In this document: piece by piece, positions 53,037 to 61,245 of the stretch
Numbering within the stretch: the first letter of the stretch is position 1
Layout of the letters: each line of letters opens with the position of its first letter
Source of the DNA: Octadecabacter arcticus 238
Lineage (GTDB): Bacteria; Pseudomonadota; Alphaproteobacteria; Rhodobacterales; Rhodobacteraceae
Length of the DNA: 64,000 nucleotides
Assembly (NCBI RefSeq): GCF_000155735.2
Contig: NC_020908.1
Span: forward strand, 2,547,001-2,611,000
Reading direction: 5' to 3'
Notes under the pieces: generated by a model
The model's input: only the letters and a program-made list of their open reading frames with translations
Database searches by the model: none
Told to the model about the DNA's origin: nothing
Program-made: the position numbers and the translations under genes

Positions 53037-53912
53037 ATGTCGACCGTATTTCTGAAATCCATAGTCCACGGCGCCAGATACTTTCCTTTGTGGTCGGCGT
53101 TGGCCGTTTCGCAATGGCGGTCTTTCGATGTTCGGTCTCGCAGCCTCGGGACAACTTTTGCGGCGGTCATGCGTTGGTTTCCGCCTGCGAGGCGCAGTTT
53201 TGACCGCGAAGCGAGGCGCGTCTTCCCAAACATGACCCGTGGCGCACGCGCCAAGCTAGGTCAAAGCATGGGCAAGCATATGGGGCGAACTCTGTTCAAA
53301 CTATATCACGACGCGGAATTTCAGGCCCAGCATCACAAGTTCAGGGTCTCTGGTCCCGGACTAGACGCCCTAAAAGAGGCGCACGCCACCGGCAAAGGGG
53401 CGATCATTGTTTCCGGCCACTTCGGCCAGTGGGAAGCAATTCGCGCCGTTCTCAGACAGAACGGCATGGAAAGTGGAGCCATTATTAGCACCCACAAGAA
53501 CCCACACTACGCGCGTCGGATTCGCGCGGGTATCGAAGAGGGCGGAAAACCGATCCTCTCAACAGGCCGCGCCGGCACGATGGCCCTTGTGCGTCACCTT
53601 CGAAGTGGCGGGATTATCTCCATCCTGCTGGATGAAAAATACCCAGAAGGTATCCGCCTGCCGTTTCTCGGTCTTGACGCCCTTACCTCCATTTCTGCTG
53701 CCCAACTTGCACTCAAATACGACCTGCCCATGATCCCAGCCTACGGTATCCGCATTGATGACGAAAACGCGGTCCAAGTGATCTTCGAAGCACCGATCGC
53801 CCACACCGACAGCGTCACAATGACCCGTGCGTTCAATGACAGTCTGTCTGCCCGTATTCTGGCAAATCCAGATCAGTGGTATTGGCTATTGAAGCGTTGG
53901 GATGGGGCCTGA
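53037..53912 (+). CDS. LpxL/HtrB-type lysophospholipid or lipid A acyltransferase
   Basis: A 291-residue inner-membrane acyltransferase. The catalytic HX4E motif is SGHFGQWEAIR (~121-131), followed by the glycine/arginine segments STGRAGTMALVRHLRSGG (~166-183) and ISILLDEKYPEGIRLPFLG. The typical ending is NPDQWYWLLKRWDG. It would add a secondary acyl chain to lipid A or an ornithine-lipid-like acceptor. The start at 53037 lacks a strong ribosome site. It stands alone. Confidence 0.88.
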   Translation: MSTVFLKSIVHGARYFPLWSALAVSQWRSFDVRSRSLGTTFAAVMRWFPPARRSFDREARRVFPNMTRGARAKLGQSMGKHMGRTLFKLYHDAEFQAQHHKFRVSGPGLDALKEAHATGKGAIIVSGHFGQWEAIRAVLRQNGMESGAIISTHKNPHYARRIRAGIEEGGKPILSTGRAGTMALVRHLRSGGIISILLDEKYPEGIRLPFLGLDALTSISAAQLALKYDLPMIPAYGIRIDDENAVQVIFEAPIAHTDSVTMTRAFNDSLSARILANPDQWYWLLKRWDGA

Positions 53913-54434
53913 GCGCCGCCGTATTCCGCGACTTACAAACCGCAGTTATTATCTGGCCTAGCAGCGATGAAAGCTACTTCGGTGAGGACCAAGGCAAAAT
54001 CAGATTAAGTAAAAACTTGTGGAGAATAGACCAGAGTCAGGTAATGCGATTGACGGCTTCGTCCGCACAGCAGACCTCTATACAAAACGCAGCGAAGGTC
54101 CGCAATCCGCCCTAAGTGTATGATGACGCTACAGGCCCTGAGCCGCCGTGGACCAGCAGCCGAGCCCATCATGTCCATGCACCCTCTCTAGGACTTCGCG
54201 AGGGACTCTACGCCCGTCCATAACCAAGCATCAACAGGTCGACCTCGATAGAGCCGCTGCAAGCCACCTGACAACCAAATTTGTATTTGCGTGCGTGATA
54301 TCGAAACAATGCCCAATGGCATTGTGCGGCGCATTTTGGCGTCTTGAACGCGCCACACCCAGCCGAGATAAACTATTGCTCAAATCGTGTGACAAATGCA
54401 TGCGTTTTGACACTCGCCACCACAAATCACGCGC
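53913..54434. other. Noncoding
   Basis: No recognisable gene. Short open frames here overlap each other on both strands and show no family pattern. Confidence 0.4.
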
Positions 54435-54695
54435 TCAAAGTCCGTCGTATTCGTATGTCACCAGATGTTCGGCATGGTCCCTGATACCACTTCGTTTGAT
54501 ACCGATCTTATCCAATTGTCCATCGTTCAACGCTTGCAAGACCGACTGCATTTGTCTGATCTGGAAACGGACCCAACAGTTTTTGAAGCTGTTGCGTATT
54601 CTAGTTGCGATGTGGCCGACGGCGATGGCAGCGTCCTCAAGGGCATGTTGGGCCCAGACGAACGTGCTGCCTGATGTGTTGCTATACATTTTCAT
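54435..54695 (-). CDS. DUF1127 (YjiS-like) small protein
   Basis: 86 residues: a variable N-terminus and the family's C-terminal domain (QMQSVLQALNDGQLDKIGIK, then RSGIRDHAE). The ATG at 54695 has AGGA eight bases upstream and lies inside the end of the preceding DUF1127 gene. Related small proteins in alphaproteobacteria bind RNA and affect phosphate or carbon metabolism, though the role here is unknown. The conserved Leu/Asp/Gly/Arg positions are kept. Confidence 0.8.
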   Translation of the reverse strand: MKMYSNTSGSTFVWAQHALEDAAIAVGHIATRIRNSFKNCWVRFQIRQMQSVLQALNDGQLDKIGIKRSGIRDHAEHLVTYEYDGL

Positions 54696-54930
54696 TTGTG
54701 AGTTCCTTTTGTGACTGCTCAAACGCAATCTGGGGGATGTCTGCGCGTGATATTCCTATGTCCAACAGGTCTCGGTTCGACAAAGCGTTGAGCTGCGTCA
54801 GGGATCGTAAATATTTTGCCGCCTTGTTCTTTACTTCGGCGGCTGCGTTACGGCGGCGAGTGTAGCGCGTGTGCAGTTCAGTCAGACCTGACGTCAGCCA
54901 GCTATTCGTGTGGGAAACTACCATTGGCAT
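54682..54930 (-). CDS. DUF1127 (YjiS-like) small protein
   Basis: 82 residues with an Arg-rich helix (ELHTRYTRRRNAAAEVKNKA) and the DUF1127 signature LNALSNRDLLDIGISRADIP (~47-66). Its stop overlaps the start of the next DUF1127 gene by 14 bases, so the two form a coupled pair. A palindrome sits 21-50 bases upstream of its start. Confidence 0.85.
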   Translation of the reverse strand: MPMVVSHTNSWLTSGLTELHTRYTRRRNAAAEVKNKAAKYLRSLTQLNALSNRDLLDIGISRADIPQIAFEQSQKELTNENV

Positions 54931-54950
54931 GGTGCACTCCTATTATTTTG

Positions 54951-54980
54951 CTGCAGTGCGATATTAATGCTGCACTGCAG
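54951..54980. promoter_or_regulatory. Inverted repeat CTGCAGTGC-N12-GCACTGCAG
   Basis: Nine-base arms (54951-54959 and 54972-54980) lie just upstream of the first DUF1127 gene, at a position suitable for an operator. The right half contains CTGC-ACT-GCAG, which fits the CTGC-N3-GCAG target I recall for the PHB regulator PhaR of Paracoccus; the left half is a near match. Whether PhaR acts here is inference. Confidence 0.45.
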
Positions 54981-55298
54981 AAATGGTACTTGCAAGCCAC
55001 GTTTCCAACCCTCTGAATCCGCATAGTGGCTATGTCTAACAGGAAGGGAACCATCAAAGTATCGATGTATCTGCATAAATAATAACCATCGTGAACGCGG
55101 AGGACGCAGTGACAAAAAGGTTTGGCAGCTGCTCTGCAAAGACTTTTCGCGTTGCCCAAACCGAACATACATCATGACGGCCAGATGGATGATCTCGGGG
55201 CTCGTATTGAAGTAACGAAAGGATGAGTATTTTGTCGTCCACAGAAGCTAAGTGCCGCCCTGCCCGCCTCAACCTATTTTGCTCTGACAGTGCCCGAA
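54981..55298. other. Noncoding
   Basis: About 320 bases between the DUF1127 pair and the terminator of the third DUF1127 gene. No gene or further signal is seen. Confidence 0.4.
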
Positions 55299-55324
55299 AA
55301 GGGCACCTCGATTGAGGTGCCCTT
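55299..55324 (-). terminator. Rho-independent terminator
   Basis: An 11-bp perfect stem AAGGGCACCTC/GAGGTGCCCTT with a four-base loop is followed on the minus strand by TTTT (55297-55300). It lies 24 bases after the stop of the third DUF1127 gene. Confidence 0.8.
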
Positions 55325-55347
55325 ATCATTGATTGTGCCAGGAAGGC

Positions 55348-55596
55348 CTATGCGCGGGCCCGGCGAGCAAAGTTCTCAATGTCGCCGCGTGTCATACCAA
55401 CGTCTGCAAGCTCACGTGCACTCAAATTGTTCAGCGTTTCGCGCGTCTGGCGAACGGCGTTCCAATTCTTGTAAAACTTTACCAGGCTGACAAAAGGGTT
55501 TTTGAAGGGGACGGCGGATGGGCGAATTGTTGTGAAAGCGGCCATAGCCATACTGAAAGGGACGGCGGATTGAAAATTTGTTTTGAAAGCGGCCAT
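55348..55596 (-). CDS. DUF1127 protein with a duplicated N-terminus
   Basis: About 82 residues. The C-terminal domain is TLNNLSARELADVGMTRGDI followed by ENFARRARA, a standard DUF1127/YjiS ending. The N-terminus is a tandem repeat of ~17 residues (MAAFKTNFQSAVPF and MAAFTTIRPSAVPF), matched by a ~51-bp duplication in the DNA (about 55500-55600). I start at the second ATG (55596), which has AAGGAG seven bases upstream; the ATG at 55602 is too close to that site. Confidence 0.8.
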   Translation of the reverse strand: MAAFKTNFQSAVPFSMAMAAFTTIRPSAVPFKNPFVSLVKFYKNWNAVRQTRETLNNLSARELADVGMTRGDIENFARRARA

Positions 55597-55804
55597 AGCC
55601 ATACTCCTTTGGGTTATCGTTATTTCTTACCAATCAAAATATATCGCTCCGCTTCCTATAGTAGAGATAAAAATAGCATACCGCTTATGCGCTTTTCGCA
55701 ACCGCAACATTTCCAATGCTTTCCCCAGAATGCATTGGAAATAGCCCACCAAGATGCTGTCAGACAAAATCGAAAAGTCTCAGTTCTCCAGCTGCCTCAA
55801 TCTC

Positions 55805-56075
55805 TTAGGCTGTGCAGAGGCCGCGCCACTCGGTAAGAGCGGTGGCGCGGTTCAGCTTGAAATTTGATCGGTTGTAGAGATGGCGCCCTTGGTTGAAATG
55901 GTTGTGTGCTGAGCCGTAGATGGCGGCGAATTTCTGTAAAGTTCGCATCCGCCTAAATCGAAGCATGGCTCGCTCTCTTCGTCTAAATGGCTGGTGTGAA
56001 TTCTCCGCCCTGTTATTAAGCCAGCGCCCAGTTTCTTGCCGATCAGCGTTGCCGATTTTGCTCTTACAGTACCCT
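55805..56075 (-). pseudogene. IS6-family transposase C-terminal remnant
   Basis: The minus strand reads KSKIGNADRQETGRWLNNRA, then ENSHQPFRRRERAMLRFRRM, LQKFAAIYGSAHNHFNQGRH and ends TALTEWRGLCTA before a stop at 55805. This is the conserved end of IS6 (IS26-like) transposases with the catalytic Glu (NRAENSH). The DDE front part is missing; the sequence runs into the 3' end of umuC. Confidence 0.85.
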
Positions 56076-56081
56076 TAAACC

Positions 56082-57353
56082 TCATCGAACCACCGGTAGG
56101 TCAGTAAGCCGCGTCGTATACCGTGGACTTCGATGATCCGACCGAAGCTGCCAAGGGCGCTTCATCCCTTCACTCGCCAAGACCAACGTTTTCTTCCCAA
56201 ACCGATTATTGACTTGATCAAGCGCACTCATGAGAGCCGCTGATTTCGGTTTCTCAACATCAAAAAGGGTCAGCGGCCGATCCTCGAAACGAATAAGATC
56301 AGCGAGCATTATTCCGGCTTTCGTAAAGCCAAACACCTGCCCCTCCCCCTTTAGCCAAGCCGCTTGCGCGCACCGCCGCGCCGCTTCCACCAGATCGAAC
56401 GTATCTGACGACATCGGTGTAATGCGTGTCGAGCGAGACCCTGAATACTGTGGTCGGTCTAAGCGGTGCCGGTTCGTGTGGAAGAACACCGTCAGCGTTC
56501 CGGCCACCAAGCCATGTTGCCGTAGCTTCTCGGCTGCGCGGGTCGCATGCGCAGTCACTGCCTGAAACACTGTGTCAAAATCCATCATCGGCGTTCCCGC
56601 TGACCGCGTAACAGCCATACCTTTGCGTTGTGGCTCTATATCATCAAATGCGATACAGGCTTCACCTTGGAGCTCTAGGACCGTCCGTTCCAAGACAACT
56701 GAACCAACCGCCCGCGCTTGCTTTGTCGGCATATCCCGCGGGTCAGCGGCGGTATAAATGCCGAGCTTTTGTAATTTGGCATCTGTCTTACACCCAATCC
56801 CCCAGATGTCGCCAACGGGCACCATTGGCAGAAGCCAGGTCGCCAGTGCGTCATCCATCACGTCCAACACTCCCCCAAAAATCGGGTTCTTCTTCGCTAT
56901 GTCATTGGCACATTTAGCCAGCGTTTTGGTTGGAGCAATCCCGATCCGCACCGGCACGCCAATCCGGCGCAACACCTCACGCCGCATCGCCCGCGCATGT
57001 TTATCCCGATCTTTGAAGCCGCCAAAATCCAAGAAACATTCATCTATCGAGTAGATCTCAACGTTGGGTGTAAAATCCTCGTACACCTCGACAACGCGAC
57101 GGCTTATGTCGCCATAAAGTGTGTAATTAGAGCTGAACACACGGACGCCATGCGCTTTGATCTTGTCCTGCAACAGGTGCAGCGGTTCGCCCATCTTAAT
57201 GCCGAGCGCTTTTGCTTCATCACTGCGCGCCACGGCGCACCCGTCATTGTTTGACAGCACGATCACCGGCACGTTCTTTAAAGTGGGATCAAATATCCGC
57301 TCCGCTGAGACATAGAAGTTTGCGCTGTCCGAGATCGCAATGGGCCGCTTCAT
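56082..57353 (-). CDS. umuC: Y-family DNA polymerase V catalytic subunit UmuC
   Basis: A 423-residue translesion polymerase. Catalytic carboxylates are Asp in [15 protein letters not shown] (~8) and Asp-Glu in [14 protein letters not shown] (~104-105). [21 protein letters not shown] (~31-50) and [12 protein letters not shown] are family hallmarks. RPLTLFD near residue 360 resembles the beta-clamp motif. Two substitutions stand out, SANFY in place of the usual N-N/A-FY step and ECF in place of EAF. The start overlaps the umuD stop (ATGA), so the pair is one SOS operon. Confidence 0.93.
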   Translation of the reverse strand: MKRPIAISDSANFYVSAERIFDPTLKNVPVIVLSNNDGCAVARSDEAKALGIKMGEPLHLLQDKIKAHGVRVFSSNYTLYGDISRRVVEVYEDFTPNVEIYSIDECFLDFGGFKDRDKHARAMRREVLRRIGVPVRIGIAPTKTLAKCANDIAKKNPIFGGVLDVMDDALATWLLPMVPVGDIWGIGCKTDAKLQKLGIYTAADPRDMPTKQARAVGSVVLERTVLELQGEACIAFDDIEPQRKGMAVTRSAGTPMMDFDTVFQAVTAHATRAAEKLRQHGLVAGTLTVFFHTNRHRLDRPQYSGSRSTRITPMSSDTFDLVEAARRCAQAAWLKGEGQVFGFTKAGIMLADLIRFEDRPLTLFDVEKPKSAALMSALDQVNNRFGKKTLVLASEGMKRPWQLRSDHRSPRYTTRLTDLPVVR

Positions 57354-57784
57354 TCAAGATCATACCGCCGCACCACACCTGCAATGACGCCCCATATCTC
57401 GCTGTCTTCCGTCAACTCGATATCTGGAAAGCTCTCTTTGCTGTTAGCCGGAGCCAAGAAATACCGCCCGTCCCGTTTGCGCAACATCTTCGCAGTTACA
57501 GCACCTTCAACGACTGCCAAAACAGCACGCCCAACTCTACGCTTACCAGCACGGTCTACGGCAATAATATCCCCATCTCGAATGCCTGCATCCCAAAGGC
57601 AATCACCCTCAACACGCCACCAAAACGTCGATGATGGGTGCCGGACAACCCACGAAATGGGGTCAATCTCGTCCTCAAGGTCATCTCCAGCAGGCGACGG
57701 GAACCCTGCGCTGACGGCGTTAGCAACCAGACGAACAGGCATACCATTTGCAATAACTGGCGTCTCAACTGGAAAAAAAGGCAC
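57350..57784 (-). CDS. umuD: UmuD-like protein with Cys in place of the catalytic Ser
   Basis: 144 residues from a GTG at 57784, which has AGGGAG eight bases upstream and the SOS box 18 bases upstream. An ATG at 57820 would put the box inside the gene. The self-cleavage site is Ala26-Gly27 ([14 protein letters not shown]). The S24 region is [20 protein letters not shown], where the nucleophile of GDSM is Cys62 (TGC). The general base Lys99 is present ([10 protein letters not shown]). The spacings Gly27-Cys62 (35) and Cys62-Lys99 (37) equal those in E. coli UmuD. UmuD' formation and polymerase V assembly may therefore be altered. Confidence 0.88.
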   Translation of the reverse strand: MPFFPVETPVIANGMPVRLVANAVSAGFPSPAGDDLEDEIDPISWVVRHPSSTFWWRVEGDCLWDAGIRDGDIIAVDRAGKRRVGRAVLAVVEGAVTAKMLRKRDGRYFLAPANSKESFPDIELTEDSEIWGVIAGVVRRYDLE

Positions 57785-57801
57785 ACAGATTCTCCCTTGG
57801 T

Positions 57802-57816
57802 GTTCTGGTAATGTTC
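57802..57816. promoter_or_regulatory. LexA (SOS) box GTTC-N7-GTTC
   Basis: GTTCTGGTAATGTTC matches the alphaproteobacterial LexA operator GTTC-N7-GTTC exactly. It lies 18-32 bases before the chosen umuD start, which predicts damage-inducible expression of umuDC. Confidence 0.8.
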
Positions 57817-58127
57817 TCATGTCTCTCGCAATTTGATGTGAGGAGTCAATGACCAACGACGGGTAACAAGGCCTATTCGACTGGCCTCCTTTGAACGGCG
57901 CATTGTTAATCAAAGAAATGCCTATTGGTTGGCGCAACCTCGAGGCCCAAATCTATCGCTGTCATAACAGCCAGTTGACACATATAGCGCACCGAACGAT
58001 GACATGTGGGCGATACATTCGAAGGACAAACATTTGTCGCTCAAAATGCAGCTTCTCTTGGATCATCTGACTGAAGGATTAAGTTAATCCTGCGTGCTTT
58101 CCCAATGTCTTTGAAAAGGAATATCAT
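57817..58127. other. Intergenic region between umuD and the bestrophin-like gene
   Basis: About 310 bases holding the umuD promoter and the leader of the next gene. No gene is recognised. Confidence 0.4.
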
Positions 58128-59033
58128 GTGATCGTGAGGGACCATCCGTCATCGTTTCGGCTGTTTTTCGTTATGCAAGGATCAGTTGTTCCCAAAATTC
58201 TGGGCAAGATTATTGGCATAGCGCTGTTATCGGTCGTTGTCCTGTTGGTTAATCACTACGTTGTCACGCTACCGAAAATTTCGATCGGGGCGATGGGAAT
58301 ATTTGGTGTCGCGCTGTCACTCTTCCTCGGGTTTAGGAACAATGCAGCCTATGACCGATGGTGGGAAGCCCGCAAACTATGGGGGTCAATGATCGCTGAT
58401 GTCCGCAATCTGGGGCGACATATGTGCGTCTTTGTCGGCAAGGGGGAGGAGCGCGAAGCCATCTTGTCTTATGCGGTCGCCTTCGCACATTTGCACCGTG
58501 GTTTCTTGCGAGGGGTCGATGTGCGGCCTGAAATTACCAGCTGGGTCGGCGAAGAAAGTGCTGCGTCGATGATCGGGAAGAAGAATCCGGCAGATGCGGC
58601 ATTGCGATCGATAGCCGACAGAATTGGCGAGCTGATCAAAAAGGACGCGATCAGCGGGTTTGGTCAAATGACTATTTCACAAACGCTGTCCTCGTTGGCT
58701 TTCGCACAGGCCGGATGTGAACGCATTTTGACAACACCTTTGCCGTTCGTGTATTCCCTGTTGGTGCGCCGGACGACCTATCTCTATTGCTGGTTGCTGC
58801 CGTTCGCGTTAATCGATTCCACAGGTTGGTTTGCCCCAATATTTGCGGCTGTCGTGGCCTATGTGTTCTTTGGCCTGCAAGCCGTCACGAACGAGCTGGA
58901 ACTGCCGTTTCGCAATGTTCAGAACGGGTTACCCGTCGATTCGATGTGTCGCACGATTGAGATTTCGGTGGCCGAAGCGCTGGATCGCAACCCGCCAGAC
59001 GGCCTGTCCCCAACAAATCATGTGTTGAGTTAG
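58128..59033 (+). CDS. Bestrophin-family (YneE-like) anion channel
   Basis: A 301-residue membrane protein with four hydrophobic segments. Bestrophin landmarks are GVALSLFLGFRNNAAYDRWW (~65-84, the pore-lining helix region and FRxNxxYxRWWE motif) and TNELELPF near residue 265. It starts at a GTG, because the ATG two bases earlier meets a stop at once; AAAAGGA lies seven bases upstream. Bacterial homologues form pentameric channels for small ions. Confidence 0.9.
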   Translation: MIVRDHPSSFRLFFVMQGSVVPKILGKIIGIALLSVVVLLVNHYVVTLPKISIGAMGIFGVALSLFLGFRNNAAYDRWWEARKLWGSMIADVRNLGRHMCVFVGKGEEREAILSYAVAFAHLHRGFLRGVDVRPEITSWVGEESAASMIGKKNPADAALRSIADRIGELIKKDAISGFGQMTISQTLSSLAFAQAGCERILTTPLPFVYSLLVRRTTYLYCWLLPFALIDSTGWFAPIFAAVVAYVFFGLQAVTNELELPFRNVQNGLPVDSMCRTIEISVAEALDRNPPDGLSPTNHVLS

Positions 59034-59292
59034 GGTACACATTTCATTTTGTCGGATGTTGTCCCTATCTCCAGTTGGTCCCAACATTCACTTGGTGCCA
59101 ATATCTGCTCGAAGACGGGCATCGATTTGATAGGTACAGCACATGCCAAAAATGACAATAATGAAGAGTGCTTAATACTGTGCCGTAGTCATCCTATGAT
59201 TGTATAACGCTAACTGCATCCTGGTTAAGCATTGCCAAGCCCTCTATTTCGTTCACGTCATAAGGCGCTTAACAACGCAAACGGAACACAAA
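59034..59292. other. Noncoding
   Basis: Leader of the FolB-like gene. A short repeat, CAGTTGGTCCCAACATTCAC/TTGGTGCCAATA, near 59070-59105 is the only structure noted. Confidence 0.35.
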
Positions 59293-59387
59293 ATGCCTCA
59301 AACAACGATCGAACTTACTGACCTGATCCTGCCGGCCAAAATCGGTACTTATGCCCCGGGTGACACCGTGCCAGAAGCGCATGTGCT

Positions 59388-60742
59388 GGCTCTTCTCCGC
59401 TTTGTTGAGTAAGAAAAGATGCTGACCATCAAGTAACCTGTTGATATGTTAGGTTTCTGACAACTTTACATAGGGCAGGTATATGACCATCGACATCTCG
59501 CAACATATTTTACGCCTGAAGGGGCAACGTGTAAATGAAATTGAGCTGGCTGAAGACGGTGCGAAGGTTATTGTTCAGTGCAGTCGGGATGCCCGCAGGA
59601 GCGCTATAGACCCTGCAACCGGCAAGAAGGGTAGCATCAACCAACATATTCGCCGACAAGTAAACGACATCCCGTTTTTTGGGTATCCTTGTGTGATTGA
59701 GATTGAGCTAGCGCAGGTTTTTATTAGCAAGGGTGAGCGCCGCATTGAGGCGTGTCCTTTTGTTGATAAAGGGTGCCGTTTCACCCATCGATTTTGCCAT
59801 CTTATCAGTGGATTGTGCCGTCATTTATCCATTCTGGCTGTCTCCAGGCATTTAGGTATACGATGGGAGACGGTAAAGAATATCGACAAGGCATACCTGA
59901 TGGAAACGCTCCCTGCGCTTGATCCCGCACAGCTTGCTGGCTTGGAATACATTGGTGTCGATGAAGTGGCCCGGGCGAAAGGTCATGACTATATGACGGT
60001 GGTCTACGATATGGTCGGAGGGCATCTGATCTGGGTGGAAGCCGGTCGAACTGCCGAAGTTTTTTCAAGGTTTTTGAAACAGCTGCGGCCAGATACAGCC
60101 CATAAAATAAAGGCCGTGTCGATGGATATGGGGCCTGCCTACCAAAAGGCTGTCAGGGAGTCCTTGCCGATGGCCGACATCGTATTTGACCGTTTCCACG
60201 TCATGAAAAACTACAGCAAGGCTATCCATAATCAGCGTCGCCTTGAGTTCAGGAAGGCCGATCCAAGTGGTAAAGAGTTGATGAAGGGCACGCATTATCT
60301 GTTGCTCAAAAATGCGGATAAGTTGAATGAAAAACAAAGTAACAAGCTGCAAACGTTGCTGGAGAGCAATAGCAACCTGAATACGCTTTACGTCTTAAAA
60401 GAACAGCTTCAGGCTCTGTGGAGCGCCCCATCATTTGAGGGGATGTCAGAGCAACTGGAAAATTGGTGCCTGATCGCAGATCAGTCACACATGCTCTATC
60501 TGAAAAAGTTCGCAAAATCCCTAAGAAAACATTGTGTGGGCATATGCAACTACGCGAAACACAAGCTGACAAGCGCCAGGATAGAGGCTGGTAATGTCAG
60601 TATAGGAATGATCCGCAAACGAGCCAGGGGCATCAGGGATACCGAATACTTCAAACTCAAAATTAGACAATCATCCATCCCAGATAATCAATCTATGTTC
60701 TATTTGAAATCCTAGAATAACTCAACAAAGCGGAGAAGAGCC
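59388..60742 (+). mobile_element. ISL3-family insertion sequence
   Basis: A 1355-bp element with ends GGCTCTTCTCCGCTTTGTTG (left) and its exact complement on the right, extended to ~23 bp. It is flanked by a perfect 8-bp duplication CATGTGCT (59380-59387 and 60743-60750), as is typical of ISL3. It carries one transposase gene in the same direction as the host gene. Confidence 0.94.
59483..60715 (+). CDS. ISL3-family transposase
   Basis: A 410-residue DDE transposase. The N-terminal zinc-ribbon/HTH part is less Cys-rich than usual but keeps ACPFVDKGCRFTHRF (~91-105). The core has Asp in YIGVDEVARAKGHDYMTVVY (~157), Asp in VSMDMGPAYQKAV (~216) and the FDRFHVMKNYSKA region (~238-250). The C-terminal ends with ARIEAGNVSIGMIRKRARG. 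The start ATG at 59483 follows GGGCAGGT. It is complete. Confidence 0.9.
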   Translation: MTIDISQHILRLKGQRVNEIELAEDGAKVIVQCSRDARRSAIDPATGKKGSINQHIRRQVNDIPFFGYPCVIEIELAQVFISKGERRIEACPFVDKGCRFTHRFCHLISGLCRHLSILAVSRHLGIRWETVKNIDKAYLMETLPALDPAQLAGLEYIGVDEVARAKGHDYMTVVYDMVGGHLIWVEAGRTAEVFSRFLKQLRPDTAHKIKAVSMDMGPAYQKAVRESLPMADIVFDRFHVMKNYSKAIHNQRRLEFRKADPSGKELMKGTHYLLLKNADKLNEKQSNKLQTLLESNSNLNTLYVLKEQLQALWSAPSFEGMSEQLENWCLIADQSHMLYLKKFAKSLRKHCVGICNYAKHKLTSARIEAGNVSIGMIRKRARGIRDTEYFKLKIRQSSIPDNQSMFYLKS

Positions 60743-61036
60743 CATGTGCTTAACTTGACCTTCTCGATCGACCCCAGCCTGGTCCTGATCAAGAGTGACG
60801 GCATGAAGCATGTTTTCGACTATGACCCGCTTGTCGCCGAGATCGATCGGCTGGCGCGCGACGGCCACTATGACACGCAGGAATGGTTGATAAGCAGGAT
60901 CGCGCGCGCCTGCGCCGCTTACACAGAGATAACTTGCCTGGTCATTGGCCTGCACAAACACCCAGTGCGCGATGGAAGCGGCGCTTTGGGTGTGCGCCTC
61001 GAGCTCAACACAAACGATCTTGCTGACCTCCGCTAA

Positions 61037-61245
61037 TGAATGGCGTTTGAAACCGATCAAGTGCCTTCGCGCGGATTATGATGGAGCTGGCAAAACTGGA
61101 TCAAGAGGCGTTGTTCCTATTCCACAGTGCCCATTCGCAGGAAGAAATCGAAGCCGTCACCAAAAGCCTAAAGTAAAAACAAACACATTGAGTTGCTCGA
61201 TCCTTTAGTAAGCAAAACAGACTTTACTGTACGATACCGCGAAAG
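61037..61245. other. Spacer between the FolB-like gene and IS30
   Basis: No certain gene. A 31-codon open piece (MELAKLDQEALFLFHSAHSQ, then EEIEAVTKSLK) resembles the tail of a class III aminotransferase and may be a remnant. Confidence 0.3.

Larger units (their letters stand above)
59293..61036 (+). pseudogene. FolB/dihydroneopterin-aldolase-like gene split by ISL3
   Basis: The coding parts are 59293-59387 and 60751-61036. Removing the element and one CATGTGCT gives a continuous 126-residue protein: TIELTDLILPAKIGTYAPGD, EAHVLNLTFSIDPSLVL, HVFDYDPLVAEIDRLARDGH and a basic, beta-rich end. This matches the FolB-like branch common in Rhodobacteraceae (T-fold; dihydroneopterin aldolase or epimerase in folate or pterin synthesis). 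The 5' part alone would give a 39-residue peptide ending inside the IS end, so the gene is inactive. Confidence 0.88.

Noticed and set aside
61080..61176. A 32-codon frame (MELAKLDQEALFLFHSAHSQ...) after the FolB-like gene as a small gene
   Set aside because: It looks like the tail of a larger enzyme, perhaps a class III aminotransferase, and has no independent support, so it is listed only as a possible remnant.
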